Source of the DNA: Clostridium chromiireducens
Lineage (GTDB): Bacteria; Bacillota; Clostridia; Clostridiales; Clostridiaceae
NCBI RefSeq assembly: GCF_002029255.1
Contig: NZ_MZGT01000036.1
Span: 1 to 54,929 of the forward strand
Direction of reading: 5' to 3'
Length of the DNA stretch: 54,929 bases
Shown here piece by piece: positions 1 to 8,743 of this stretch. The position numbers and the translations under genes are program-made. The notes beneath the pieces were generated by a model. The model ran no database searches. It was not told the DNA's origin and saw nothing but the letters and a program-made list of their open reading frames with translations. Every line of letters starts with the position of its first letter. The first letter of the stretch is position 1.

Positions 1-146
1 ATATAATAGAGTAAAAATATAGGTGTGAAAATTAAGGACATTTTATAAATTATTTTTAATTTTCAGTGTAAGAATTTAAGAATTAATAGAATTTAACTAA
101 GGAAATAAATAGTATATTACCTAATTAGTTTTAATGGAGAGAAGAA

Positions 147-917
147 ATGACAGATTATTATAAAATATTGGGTGTAGAACAAAATGCATCAAAAGAAGAA
201 ATAAAAGTAGCTTATGAAAAGCAAGTAGAAAAATTAAAAAAAGAAGTAGTTAATGAGAAACGACTTAATCAATTTTTAAATATTTTTGATGAGGCATATG
301 AAGCCTTGAGTAGTTTAGAGCAAAATCAATTAACTGACGAAAACAAAACATTAATTATAAATCCACAAGAAGTTCAAAAAGTACTAGAGGGTGATGATAA
401 AAGTAAAAATTATATTGATGGAGTTAATTCAAAAAGAAAAGGAAGAACTTCTAATAGAAAAAAGAATAATTTCACTGAAAAAGTAGTTCCACAAAATAAA
501 GAAAAGAAAAATGTATATAAGAAAAATAAATTTAATGATAAAAAAGAAGAACAGGTAAGGAAGCAAAAATCAGTTGAAGAAAGATCTAAAAGTAATACTA
601 AATCAACAATAAATTTAATTATGCTGCCATTTAAGATATTGCTTTTGCCATTAATAGCTGTCTTAACAGTAGTGATAGCATTATTACAGATTATAAATAT
701 AATTTCATGGATAGCAACTAAATTATTAATCGTTGGGTCAATATCTGCAGGAGCGATACACTTATATCAGGTTAAGTTAGGACAACCTATGAATTACAAT
801 ATATTGATTTTAGCAGCTTCAGTATTAATAGCATCGTTCTTTTTACCTTATATCTTAAAATTTGTATTAAAAGCATTACAAACATTAAATAATGTCTTAA
901 AAGATTTTGTTTTTTAA
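147..917 (+). CDS. J-domain-like membrane protein lacking HPD
   Basis: 256 aa. Residues 1-57 resemble the start of a DnaJ J domain (MTDYYKILGVEQNASKEEIKVAY, then helix-rich sequence ending in a DEAYEALSS-like helix IV). However, the HPD tripeptide that J domains use to stimulate Hsp70 ATPase is absent, and the loop between helices II and III is shortened. A highly basic Lys-rich linker spans about residues 93-150. Two or three hydrophobic segments follow (about 158-190, 192-210 and 218-240), so the protein is probably anchored by its C-terminal half. Start ATG 147 has GGAGAG upstream. It is followed after 24 bases by the dihydrouridine synthase gene, so the two may be co-transcribed. It is probably not a working Hsp70 co-chaperone; its true role is unknown. 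Confidence 0.6.
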   Translation: MTDYYKILGVEQNASKEEIKVAYEKQVEKLKKEVVNEKRLNQFLNIFDEAYEALSSLEQNQLTDENKTLIINPQEVQKVLEGDDKSKNYIDGVNSKRKGRTSNRKKNNFTEKVVPQNKEKKNVYKKNKFNDKKEEQVRKQKSVEERSKSNTKSTINLIMLPFKILLLPLIAVLTVVIALLQIINIISWIATKLLIVGSISAGAIHLYQVKLGQPMNYNILILAASVLIASFFLPYILKFVLKALQTLNNVLKDFVF

Positions 918-941
918 ATTATTTATTAAAGGGGTTACTAA

Positions 942-1904
942 ATGAAATATTACTTAGCACCAATGGAAGGAATAACTGGATACGTATATAGAAACTCATA
1001 TAGGAGATTTTTTAATAATATTGATAAATATTTTACACCTTTTATTGTTCCAAATGAAAGCAAAAATCTTAATACTAAAGAGTTCAAAGATGTTTTGCCT
1101 GAAAATAATAAAGGAATTAATATAATACCTCAAATACTTACTAACGATTCAAAAGGTTTTATTACCACTTCTAGAAAATTACAAAAGTTAGGTTATAATG
1201 AGGTGAATTTAAATTTAGGCTGCCCTGCTGGAACAGTTGTTTCGAAAAATAGAGGGTCAGGATTTTTAGCCAAAAGAGAAGAACTGGATATGTTTTTGGA
1301 TGAAATATTTAAAATAGATGATATGAAAATTTCTATAAAAACTAGAATAGGAAAAGATAGACCAGAAGAATTTTATAAGTTGATAAAAATTTACAATAAA
1401 TATCCTATAGAAGAATTAATTATTCATCCAAGGACACAAAAAGATTTTTATGGAAATAAACCTAATTTAAAAGTATTTAAGGATGCATTGTCTTTAAGCA
1501 CCAATCCAGTATGTTATAATGGTGATATTTTCACTGCTTACGATCATAATGATTTAATAAAAACTTTTCCAGAAGTAAAGACAATAATGATTGGAAGAGG
1601 TATACTAGCAAATCCAGGATTAATAGATACGATAAAAAATAATACTAATATGGATAAAAAAGTATTAAAAGATTTTCATGATGAGATTTTAAATAATTAT
1701 ATAAATTTATTTAATGAAGATATATTTGCAATGAATAGAATGAAAGAACTATTTGGGTATATGAGTTACATTTTTTCAGACAATAAAAAATATATTAAAA
1801 GAATAAAAAGTGCACAAAATATAGGTGAATATAATGAAGCTGTCTTAAGCTTGTTTACAGAACAGGAAATCATAAACGGGGCTGGGCTATTTTCTAGTCC
1901 ATAG
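942..1904 (+). CDS. tRNA-dihydrouridine synthase family protein
   Basis: 320 aa, the usual length for Dus enzymes, which use FMN and NADPH to reduce uridines in the tRNA D-loop. The N-terminus carries LAPMEGITGYVYR, the FMN-barrel start. NLGCPAG supplies the catalytic cysteine (Cys94), KTRIG lies in the barrel centre, HPRTQKDFY matches the phosphate and tRNA-contact region, and MIGRGILANPGL is the C-terminal FMN-phosphate motif. A GGGG ribosome site precedes ATG 942. The sequence belongs to the DusA/B/C superfamily, but the subgroup cannot be settled by eye. The preceding J-like gene is 24 bases upstream; a strong hairpin follows at 2014-2052. Confidence 0.88.
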   Translation: MKYYLAPMEGITGYVYRNSYRRFFNNIDKYFTPFIVPNESKNLNTKEFKDVLPENNKGINIIPQILTNDSKGFITTSRKLQKLGYNEVNLNLGCPAGTVVSKNRGSGFLAKREELDMFLDEIFKIDDMKISIKTRIGKDRPEEFYKLIKIYNKYPIEELIIHPRTQKDFYGNKPNLKVFKDALSLSTNPVCYNGDIFTAYDHNDLIKTFPEVKTIMIGRGILANPGLIDTIKNNTNMDKKVLKDFHDEILNNYINLFNEDIFAMNRMKELFGYMSYIFSDNKKYIKRIKSAQNIGEYNEAVLSLFTEQEIINGAGLFSSP

Positions 1905-2013
1905 TACATAGGCTTTTCTTTTATAAAAAGCACTATTAAGAGTAATAAGAGAATGTAATAAAATAATTTTATATTATTTGTGAGCTTTAAAAGTTTTGCT
2001 CAGATCTATTTAG

Positions 2014-2052
2014 AGGCCCATGAAAATCTAAATTTTAGATTTTTGTGGGTCT
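2014..2052 (+). terminator. hairpin after dus
   Basis: Arms AGGCCCA/TGGGTCT extend inward through AAAATCTAAA/TTTAGATTTT to give a long stem about 110 bases after the dus stop. The T-run behind it is weak (cttagttta), so termination is probable rather than certain. Confidence 0.6.
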
Positions 2053-2143
2053 TAGTTTATGGTATAGAGAATGGTTATATCTATAATCTAAAAAATGATT
2101 TTGTTTTTTGATTTGGATATGATGAAGCTAATATATAACAAAA

Positions 2144-2171
2144 AAGACATTTGTATGATGACAAATGTCTT
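2144..2171. terminator. perfect 11-bp hairpin before the helD promoter
   Basis: AAGACATTTGT and ACAAATGTCTT form a perfect inverted repeat around a 6-base loop, with an A-run on the left and a short T-run on the right. It lies 5 bases before a consensus -35 box, so it could insulate helD from upstream transcription. Confidence 0.5.
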
Positions 2172-2176
2172 TACTA

Positions 2177-2205
2177 TTGACACAATAAAATAAAAACGAT
2201 ACAAT
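2177..2205 (+). promoter_or_regulatory. sigma-A promoter of helD with downstream palindrome
   Basis: TTGACA (2177-2182), a 17-base spacer and TACAAT (2200-2205) give a near-consensus sigma-A promoter. The roughly 125-base leader that follows contains the inverted repeat TGTATAAT...ATTATACA (about 2229-2272), which could be an operator or a leader hairpin. The helD start is at 2336. Confidence 0.65.
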
Positions 2206-2335
2206 AAGTTAGATATCGCTTTTGTACATTGTATAATAAAATATCTCTAATTATATTATACACCTTCGAAAAAGCAATGTCAACAGAGTTTGAAAATAAT
2301 TTTACTGAATTATTAATTATAAGGAGTGAAATATT

Positions 2336-4573
2336 ATGAACAATAATGACTTTGAATGGAAATTTGAACATGAATGGCTGCAGGAGGTGCTTAAAGAAGC
2401 TCAAAAACAATTTGAAGAAAAGCGTAATTCTAGAGAAAAGTTTAGGCGTGACACAATTGAAATACAAAGAGAGTTATGGGAAAATGTAGGCTCCGTTTCT
2501 ATAGGTAATGGATTAGAACAGGTTGTAGACTTTATGCAGTCTATTAATGCTATGAAAATACAAAAGAGAAGCCATGAGTTCACAAGAAAGCTTGAGGAAA
2601 AATACGAAAGAGTACTTTTGTCACCTTATTTTGCAAGAATGGATTTTAATGAAAAAGGAGAGGATAGGGCTGAAAAGTGTTATATAGGAATATCAAATCT
2701 TATTAATGATAATTTTGATTTTTTGGTATATGACTGGAGAGCACCAATTTCCAGCATGTTTTATGATTACGAAATTGGAGAAGCGGAGTATAAATGTCCT
2801 GAAGGAACAGTAGAGGGGAAACTTACACTAAAAAGGCAGTATAAAATTAATAATGGTAAAATTAAGTATATGTTCGACAGCAATCTTAAGATAGACGATG
2901 AAGTATTACAGGATATGTTGAGTAAAAGTACCGATAATAAGATGAAGGCCATTGTAACAACTATACAGAGAGAGCAAAATAAAGTAATTCGTAATGAGGA
3001 GTATAAAAATCTGATTGTTCAGGGACCTGCTGGAAGCGGAAAAACCTCTGTAGCTCTTCATAGAATTGCCTATCTTTTATATAAATATCGAGAGAAAATA
3101 ACGCCTCAAAATATAGTAATATTCTCTCCCAATGATATTTTCAATGAGTACATTTCGAGTGTATTACCTGAACTTGGAGAGGATAATATGTCACAGACTA
3201 CCTTTAAGGAATATATGGACAAAGCCTTAGGCAGTCAATTTAATAAGGAAAACTATAGCGAAATGATGGAATATATTTTAGGGTCAAAGAAGGAAGCAGA
3301 CTATGAAATAAGAAGGAACAATATAAAATTTAAAGCTTCAATGGAGTTTATAGAACTTTTAAAGGGATATGTAAACGTCCAGGAAAAAAGTAATAGGAAC
3401 TTTAAAAATATTTTATTTAGAGGAAGTTTAGTAATTTCTTCACAGGATTTAGAAAAACTGTTTTTCAAAGATTCTGTGCAGCTTCCACTTAAAAGGAGAT
3501 TTGAAAAGATAAGGGAGAGAATTTTATTTCTTTTAAAACCTCATGAAGAACAACGAATAAAAGAAGTGGCTGATGAGCTTAAGAATTCAGGTTCTTATTT
3601 AGATAAATCTGAAGTCATGGAACACAGTAAAGCTAGGGTAAGAGATGAACTTAAAGATACTTATTATGAAATAAATAAAATTACACAGTTCGATTTATTG
3701 TTTATTTATAAAAAGCTATTTGAGAAGCTGGAATTTTTCTTGAGAGATTTAAATATCTCATATAATGAGAGGGAAATTAGAGGGATAAGAAACTATACCT
3801 TAGAAAAATTAAATAATCGAATGCTCAATTATGAGGATCAGATCTCTCTTCTATATCTAAAAGGGGCACTTGGCGACCTTCCAAAAACATCTGAAATTAA
3901 ATACGTTATTATTGATGAGGCTCAAGATTATTCACCACTGCAGTATGAAATTTTTTATCAGCTTTTTAACCATGCTAGTATGACCATGCTGGGGGATTTA
4001 AATCAATCTATAAACCCATTCATGAATGTAGGAGATTATAAAAATATCTCTCACATATTTACTGAAGATAATACCTGCATAATAAATTTAACTAAAAGCT
4101 ATAGATCCACAATGGAAATTACTAAGTTTTCAAGAAGACTTCTTAATAAAGAGCTTTCAGTTGAATGTGTAGAAAGAAGTGGAGATGAGCCGTTGCTCAT
4201 TGGATTTACAGATAGAGAAGCTATAAAAGAAAGACTCATTGAGGATGTAAAGAGATATAAGAAGAAAAAATATAAATCCATTGGTATCATAACAAGGACT
4301 GCAAAAGAAGCAACTGAGGTATACAATTTCTTAAAAGATAAGATTAAGGTTAGAGCAATAATGAAGGATGATGATGAATATGTAAGTGATACATTAGTGA
4401 TCCCTGCTTATCTTGCTAAAGGATTAGAATTTGATGTAGTGCTTATATATAATGCAGGAGATGAAAATTACAGTTGTGAAGAGGAGAGACTTTTGCTTTA
4501 TACTGCTTGCACCAGAGCACTTCATGTTTTATGTGTATACTACTGCGGAAAGAGGACATTATTGCTTAAATAA
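2336..4573 (+). CDS. helD: RNA polymerase recycling helicase HelD
   Basis: 745 aa, the size of Firmicutes HelD. This is a UvrD/Rep-like superfamily 1 ATPase that releases stalled RNA polymerase from nucleic acid. The first 80 residues form a charged coiled-coil arm typical of HelD and absent from true UvrD. Motif I is GPAGSGKTS (residues 230-238), motif II is VIIDEAQDYSPLQ, motif III is MLGDLNQSINP, SYRST follows motif III as in motif IV, and KGLEFDVVLIYNA matches motif V. YTACTRAL near the C-terminus is motif VI with its arginine. AAGGAG lies just before ATG 2336. It has its own promoter and appears monocistronic, ending at a bidirectional hairpin. An alternative label is generic ATP-dependent DNA helicase, but the N-terminal arm favours HelD. 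Confidence 0.85.
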   Translation: MNNNDFEWKFEHEWLQEVLKEAQKQFEEKRNSREKFRRDTIEIQRELWENVGSVSIGNGLEQVVDFMQSINAMKIQKRSHEFTRKLEEKYERVLLSPYFARMDFNEKGEDRAEKCYIGISNLINDNFDFLVYDWRAPISSMFYDYEIGEAEYKCPEGTVEGKLTLKRQYKINNGKIKYMFDSNLKIDDEVLQDMLSKSTDNKMKAIVTTIQREQNKVIRNEEYKNLIVQGPAGSGKTSVALHRIAYLLYKYREKITPQNIVIFSPNDIFNEYISSVLPELGEDNMSQTTFKEYMDKALGSQFNKENYSEMMEYILGSKKEADYEIRRNNIKFKASMEFIELLKGYVNVQEKSNRNFKNILFRGSLVISSQDLEKLFFKDSVQLPLKRRFEKIRERILFLLKPHEEQRIKEVADELKNSGSYLDKSEVMEHSKARVRDELKDTYYEINKITQFDLLFIYKKLFEKLEFFLRDLNISYNEREIRGIRNYTLEKLNNRMLNYEDQISLLYLKGALGDLPKTSEIKYVIIDEAQDYSPLQYEIFYQLFNHASMTMLGDLNQSINPFMNVGDYKNISHIFTEDNTCIINLTKSYRSTMEITKFSRRLLNKELSVECVERSGDEPLLIGFTDREAIKERLIEDVKRYKKKKYKSIGIITRTAKEATEVYNFLKDKIKVRAIMKDDDEYVSDTLVIPAYLAKGLEFDVVLIYNAGDENYSCEEERLLLYTACTRALHVLCVYYCGKRTLLLK

Positions 4574-4616
4574 AATCATTGAATTTAGAGTTATAATATT
4601 AAGGCAAAATTAAAAA

Positions 4617-4657
4617 AATAATAGACCAAAGATGCAAGCAAACTGTGGTCTATTATT
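4617..4657. terminator. bidirectional terminator between helD and a small minus-strand gene
   Basis: AATAATAGACCA (4617-4628) and TGGTCTATTATT (4646-4657) pair perfectly over 12 bp. A T-run follows on both strands, so the hairpin serves both convergent genes. Confidence 0.75.
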
Positions 4658-4670
4658 TTCTTTCGGTACC

Positions 4671-4835
4671 TTAATTACCAAATCTATTAAAATGTTGACT
4701 TTTAACTCCCTGTTGCTTTACAGACTTATGTTTTGCATTAGGATTATGGTTATGACCTTCTTCGGTTATTGGAGTTTGATAATTACATTTTTCCATTCTC
4801 GCTGTTTTATTATCTGGTTGACTATCCTTTGCCAT
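4671..4835 (-). CDS. small hydrophilic protein of unknown function (54 aa)
   Basis: This short minus-strand ORF starts at ATG 4835 with an excellent AAGGAGG site 7-8 bases upstream and stops at 4671, just before a bidirectional terminator. It encodes 54 residues starting MAKDSQPDNKTARMEK and ending in NRFGN. The protein is very hydrophilic and rich in Lys, Asn, Gln and His, with one Cys and no membrane segment or signal. The ribosome site, convergent terminator and compact fit support a real gene. It is not recognised. Small basic hydrophilic proteins of this kind are often spore-associated in clostridia, but nothing here proves that. An overlapping plus-strand frame has no ribosome site and is considered a shadow. 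Confidence 0.6.
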   Translation of the reverse strand: MAKDSQPDNKTARMEKCNYQTPITEEGHNHNPNAKHKSVKQQGVKSQHFNRFGN

Positions 4836-5016
4836 TAAAATACCTCCTTAGCATAGCATTTTTACAGAATTAGTTTGTACAGTACTATATAAATTATCCA
4901 CTTATATTTAAAATCTATGTAATAAATAAAAGAGAATGGTGTTAATCTAAAATTTCATATAATGGACATCCTTATGAGAATAAAATAATCATTTGTTTTT
5001 TTTCATGTAAAAGATG

Positions 5017-5045
5017 TTGACAAAATTCTATTTGGATAATATACT
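5017..5045 (+). promoter_or_regulatory. consensus promoter of the amt leader
   Basis: TTGACA (5017-5022), a 17-base spacer and TATACT (5040-5045) make one of the best sigma-A promoters in the window. Transcription would begin near 5052, immediately before the attenuator-like structure, giving a leader of about 235 bases to amt. Confidence 0.75.
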
Positions 5046-5054
5046 ATGAAATAT

Positions 5055-5114
5055 GAACGACGGTGTTCGACAAAGATACTTAAAAAAGTATATTTTTCGG
5101 ATGCCGCTTTTTTT
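5055..5114 (+). promoter_or_regulatory. attenuator-like leader RNA upstream of amt
   Basis: A terminator-like stem pairs CGGTGTTCG (5061-5069) with CGGATGCCG (5098-5106), counting G-U pairs, and is followed by a seven-T run. Nested inside it is ATACTT-AAAA-AAGTAT (5076-5091). A small alternative hairpin, GAAC-(6-base loop)-GTTC (5055-5068), shares the 5' arm of the terminator, so the two cannot coexist. This is the arrangement of an antitermination switch. ANTAR proteins control nitrogen genes in clostridia by binding two such hairpins. The hexaloop GACGGU has the conserved G4 but not A1, so the regulator remains open. Confidence 0.5.
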
Positions 5115-5285
5115 ATGAAAAAAATTTATCATAGTTGTAAATGAGTTCAGTAAAAAGAATTTTCAAACTTATTTTTAGGTAATGCGCAGTTACTTTTAAA
5201 TCAATATTAATTTAAAATAGATAAAACTATATGTAAAAAACTAGAATTTTGTTTAAAGATTTTATATATCTAAGGAGGCTTTTTA

Positions 5286-6530
5286 ATGGAAATTAATTTT
5301 GGTGATAGCAGTTTCATGTTGATTTGTTCAGCACTAGTACTTTTAATGACACCAGGACTTGCATTCTTTTATGGTGGAATGGTTCGTAGGAAAAATGCTT
5401 TAAATACATTAATGTCCTCATTCTTTGTATGTGGACTAGCATCAATAATGTGGGTTTTAGTAGGTTATTCATTGTCTTTTGGTAATGATTTTCACGGGAT
5501 AATAGGTGGTCTTAATTTCTTAGGATTTAATGGAGTAGGAGCGGAACCTTCAGCATATGCACCTACTATACCTCAAGAGCTTTTTGCGGCATTTCAAATG
5601 ATGTTTGCAATAATTACTCCAGCACTTATAACGGGTGCTTTGGTAGAAAGAATAAAGTTTTCAGCATTATTCATATTTGTAGCTGTGTGGTCACTTTTAG
5701 TATATTATCCAATGGCTCATATGGTATGGGGTGCTGGTGGATTAATTGGTTCTTTAGGAGCAGTTGACTTTGCTGGGGGAAATGTAGTTCATATAAGTTC
5801 AGGTATTTCAGGACTTGTAGCTTGTATTATGTTAGGAAAGAGACGTGGACATGGGATGATGTCATATAGACCTCATAACATACCATTTGTAGTTCTTGGA
5901 GCAGCATTACTTTGGTTTGGATGGTTTGGATTTAATGCAGGTAGTGCATTAAATGCCGGTCCACTTGCGGTACACGCATTTATGACAACAAATACTGCAG
6001 CAGCAGCAGCTATGCTTTCATGGATGTTAATCGAAAAAGTAAAACATGGTAAGCCAACAGTACTTGGAGCAGCAACAGGTGCAGTAGTAGGGTTAGTCGC
6101 AATTACACCAGGAGCGGGTTTTGTTCCACTTTGGGCATCGATTATAATGGGTGCATTAGTATCTCCAATTTGTTTCTTCTCTGTGGAAAAAGTAAAAGTT
6201 AAGTTTGGATATGATGATGCACTTGACGCTTTTGGATGTCATGGAATCGGTGGAATTTGGGGTGGTATTGCAACTGGGATTTTTGGACAAACTGCAATTA
6301 ATCCTGTAGCACAATGGAATGGTCTTTTCTACGGAGATGTTAAACTTTTTATTGCACAAATAATAAGTATTGTAATAACAATAATATTTGCAGGTGGTAT
6401 GACTTTCTTAATTATAAAAGTTATGAAAATGTTTATGGATATTAGAGTTGACAAAGCAGAAGAAGCTGATGGACTTGATTTAGCTGAACATGGTGAACAA
6501 GCCTACCCAGCATTTAATGGATTAGACTAG
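5286..6530 (+). CDS. amt: ammonium transporter, Amt/MEP/Rh family
   Basis: 414 aa polytopic membrane protein with about 11 hydrophobic helices, matching AmtB. Recognisable signatures are FFYGGMVRRKNALNTLM near the N-terminus, the periplasmic-vestibule region FQMMFAIITPALITGA, the first pore histidine region AGGNVVHISSG, WFGWFGFNAGSA, and the second pore histidine in FGCHGIGGIWGG. It conducts ammonium or ammonia for nitrogen assimilation. A strong AAGGAGG precedes ATG 5286. No glnB/glnK PII gene follows, which is unusual because amt is commonly paired with glnK; a terminator hairpin closes the unit. The short leader with a terminator-like stem suggests control by transcription attenuation, presumably nitrogen-responsive. 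Confidence 0.93.
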   Translation: MEINFGDSSFMLICSALVLLMTPGLAFFYGGMVRRKNALNTLMSSFFVCGLASIMWVLVGYSLSFGNDFHGIIGGLNFLGFNGVGAEPSAYAPTIPQELFAAFQMMFAIITPALITGALVERIKFSALFIFVAVWSLLVYYPMAHMVWGAGGLIGSLGAVDFAGGNVVHISSGISGLVACIMLGKRRGHGMMSYRPHNIPFVVLGAALLWFGWFGFNAGSALNAGPLAVHAFMTTNTAAAAAMLSWMLIEKVKHGKPTVLGAATGAVVGLVAITPGAGFVPLWASIIMGALVSPICFFSVEKVKVKFGYDDALDAFGCHGIGGIWGGIATGIFGQTAINPVAQWNGLFYGDVKLFIAQIISIVITIIFAGGMTFLIIKVMKMFMDIRVDKAEEADGLDLAEHGEQAYPAFNGLD

Positions 6531-6561
6531 AGAAAGTACATAATTAGAGTTATTAGCTATA

Positions 6562-6600
6562 AAGCCTACGAAAATTTAGAATTTGGATTTTCGTAGGTTT
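6562..6600 (+). terminator. rho-independent terminator of amt
   Basis: AAGCCTACGAAAAT pairs with ATTTTCGTAGGTTT (14 bp with one G-U pair) and is followed by a T-rich tract, 30 bases after the amt stop. Confidence 0.8.
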
Positions 6601-6848
6601 ATTTAATTTAATATTTCATAGGAATTAATAAATACATAACTTTGAAAGATTCGTGGAATGGATGGTAAAATGTATAGAATAATTACAAAGAAGAAAGTAT
6701 AATAATTAAAGACATGTAGGTAAATTTAAAATGATTAATTAAGACACAAGGCATAATTATGAAAAAGTATACCTAAGATGCCGAAGGCATATAAGGTCTA
6801 TTATTTTCATCCATGTGCCGAATAGTGATTTATTTGGAGGTAACTATC

Positions 6849-7478
6849 ATGAAACTTCATGAGATTTTGTTTGGTTCAAAACCAAAATCTATTTCAAGAA
6901 TAATAAAAGAAGGGGATTTGGATGAACTTAAAAATTTTATAGTAAATGGCGGAAATGTTAATGAAAAATATGAGAATAAAAGCCTGCTTCATTTTGCAAT
7001 AGATAACTGTGAAAAAAATTATTTTGAGGTAATAGAACTTTTAATCAATAATGGTGCTGATATTAATAGTAATCAAAGCTTTTTGAAAGAAATACCACTA
7101 CATAGAGTGTGCGCAAGAGTGAAACCTAAAATGGATGCGGTTACATTACTATTAGAGAAAGGGTCTGATGTAAATGCTGAAAATATATCAGGTAAGACTC
7201 CTATTTTTTATTGTAATTTCAGCTATTCTTTAGATCTTTTTAATCTTCTAGTTAGATATGGCGCAGATATCAAGCATACTGATAAATATAACAATACTCT
7301 TTTGCATGATGATTATTTAAATTGCACTGATGAAGATGTTTTTGAAGAGTTTTTAAAAGTCGTTATATCTTTTGGCCTAGACATAAATTTAAAAAATAAT
7401 GTAGGTCATACACCATTGTATTTATGCAAAAATAAGAAAGCTGAAAATGTATTAATAAAATATGGAGCAAAAGTGTAA
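6849..7478 (+). CDS. ankyrin-repeat protein
   Basis: 209 aa from ATG 6849, chosen because TGGAGG sits about 7 bases upstream; an in-frame earlier start lacks a ribosome site. Four to five ankyrin repeats are visible: GDLDELKNFIVNGGNVNEK, NKSLLHFAIDN...VIELLINNGADINS, IPLHRVCA...VTLLLEKGSDVNAE, GKTPIFYC...LFNLLVRYGADIKH, and a C-terminal NVGHTPLYLCKNK...LIKYGAKV. It lacks a signal peptide or membrane segment, so it should be cytoplasmic, most likely a protein-binding scaffold. It stands alone between the amt terminator and a small gene, so the context gives no partner. Confidence 0.85.
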   Translation: MKLHEILFGSKPKSISRIIKEGDLDELKNFIVNGGNVNEKYENKSLLHFAIDNCEKNYFEVIELLINNGADINSNQSFLKEIPLHRVCARVKPKMDAVTLLLEKGSDVNAENISGKTPIFYCNFSYSLDLFNLLVRYGADIKHTDKYNNTLLHDDYLNCTDEDVFEEFLKVVISFGLDINLKNNVGHTPLYLCKNKKAENVLIKYGAKV

Positions 7479-7638
7479 TTTGATTTTGTGCCGTTAGATA
7501 CAGATAAATATAAAAAGTATCTAGCGGTATTTTTTTATGTTTTTGTTGCAACTTTTGATGAAATTTCTACGATTATAATTCAGTATAGTGGTTAATATAT
7601 TAATGAAAAGAAATTATAATTAAGGGAGGTAAATTCAA

Positions 7639-7794
7639 ATGACATTAAATAATAGTGGAGTACATAAGAATTCATTATCTAAAAAAAGAACAAGTTCAAA
7701 TACTGTTAAATCAGATGTTGGAGCAGAAATTGGTTTCCCTAATAATAAAGATAAAGGCCATGGAAAAACAGAAGGAATAGTTGGAAAAGGATAA
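7639..7794 (+). CDS. small basic Gly/Lys-rich protein (51 aa)
   Basis: ATG 7639 follows GGGAGGT at 7 bases. The ORF encodes 51 residues, starting MTLNNSGVHKNSLSKKRTSS, with a middle VGAEIGFPNN and a C-terminus KGHGKTEGIVGKG. It is hydrophilic, basic, without Cys or Trp, and contains no membrane segment. A solid ribosome site and a downstream hairpin (7947-7990) argue that it is expressed. Composition and size resemble minor small acid-soluble spore proteins, but no family motif is recognised, so that is only a suggestion. Confidence 0.6.
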   Translation: MTLNNSGVHKNSLSKKRTSSNTVKSDVGAEIGFPNNKDKGHGKTEGIVGKG

Positions 7795-7946
7795 AAGAAT
7801 ATCATTTATTTTGTGAATCAATCATACACATTAAATAACTTCTCATGGAAGGAGTTTGATCATGTATATTATTAATCTAATGACTCTCATATAAGGTTAA
7901 TTAGTATAGAATACAGTTAATAATGAAAAAAGAAATATATGAAAAT

Positions 7947-7990
7947 AAAAAAAGGTAAGACTTAAATGAATTGAGTTTTATCTTTTTTTT
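7947..7990 (+). terminator. AT-rich terminator hairpin
   Basis: An A-run plus GGTAAGACTTA pairs with TGAGTTTTATC plus a T-run through several G-U pairs, ending in eight T residues. It lies about 150 bases after the small basic gene. The rest of 7795-8172 shows only AT-rich DNA. Confidence 0.6.
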
Positions 7991-8172
7991 ATTTATACCG
8001 AGGAATTAGAAGCTAGGTACCCTTAATTAAAAATATGATATAATAAATTCAGTAAAAAATAAATTATCAAAAAAATTTACTAATACTTTTAGAATAATTT
8101 TAAAGATCAAAGAAATTAAAATAAAAAATACAGATTATTAATATAAAAATAATTTTAATAGAAGGAGTTTTT

Positions 8173-8646
8173 ATGATAAAAGTAATGTTTGTATGTCACG
8201 GAAATATATGCAGATCCCCAATGGCAGAGTTTATATTTAAGAATATGGTTAAACAAAAAGGAATGTCAGATAATTTTCACATTGCTTCCTGTGCTACTTC
8301 TACTGAAGAAATCGGAAATTCTGTTTACCCGCCAGCAAGAAGAAAACTTATGGAGCATAACATATCCTGTGAAGGAAAGCGCTCCGTACAATTAAGAAAA
8401 GAAGACTATAATAAATTTGATTATTTAGTTGCAATGGATCAAAAGAATATGAGAAATATATTTAAGATTATAAAAGAAGATAGGGAAAATAAAGTGTACA
8501 AGCTTTTGGATTTCACGACTACTCCAAAGGATATTGCTGATCCTTGGTATAGCGGAGATTTTGATACAACATATAATGAGATATACGAAGGATGCAGAGG
8601 ATTGTTAGATTTTATTAATAATCGAAATTTTGCTTTAGTGCCTTAA
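8173..8646 (+). CDS. low-molecular-weight protein-tyrosine phosphatase
   Basis: 157 aa, typical of LMW-PTP. The P-loop CHGNICRS gives the nucleophile Cys8 and phosphate-binding Arg14 (CX5R) at the very N-terminus, as the family requires. The general acid is Asp123 in IADPWY, the usual DPWY/DPYY motif. The family dephosphorylates phosphotyrosine proteins; in Firmicutes some members act on BY-kinases and others on phosphoarginine. The loop sequence CHGNICRSPMAE is of the general eukaryotic-like class, and substrate preference cannot be read here. GAAGGAG precedes ATG 8173. It stands alone, followed by a hairpin at 8706-8743. Confidence 0.92.
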   Translation: MIKVMFVCHGNICRSPMAEFIFKNMVKQKGMSDNFHIASCATSTEEIGNSVYPPARRKLMEHNISCEGKRSVQLRKEDYNKFDYLVAMDQKNMRNIFKIIKEDRENKVYKLLDFTTTPKDIADPWYSGDFDTTYNEIYEGCRGLLDFINNRNFALVP

Positions 8647-8705
8647 AACTTAAGAACATTCATGAATATAGCCTAACATAGACAATTGATAATATGTAAT
8701 TCTAA

Positions 8706-8743
8706 AGAAGACTCTAACTGGAAATCAAATTTTAGAGTCTTTT
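8706..8743 (+). terminator. terminator after the phosphatase gene
   Basis: AAGACTCTAA pairs with TTAGAGTCTT around a 14-base loop, followed by TTTAAATTT. Confidence 0.7.

Noticed and set aside
1..146. Any gene or RNA at the left edge
   Set aside because: Only AT-rich DNA without a recognisable promoter or ORF was seen.
4632..4838. Plus-strand 68-codon frame after helD
   Set aside because: No ribosome site, and it overlaps a better minus-strand gene with AAGGAGG and a terminator.
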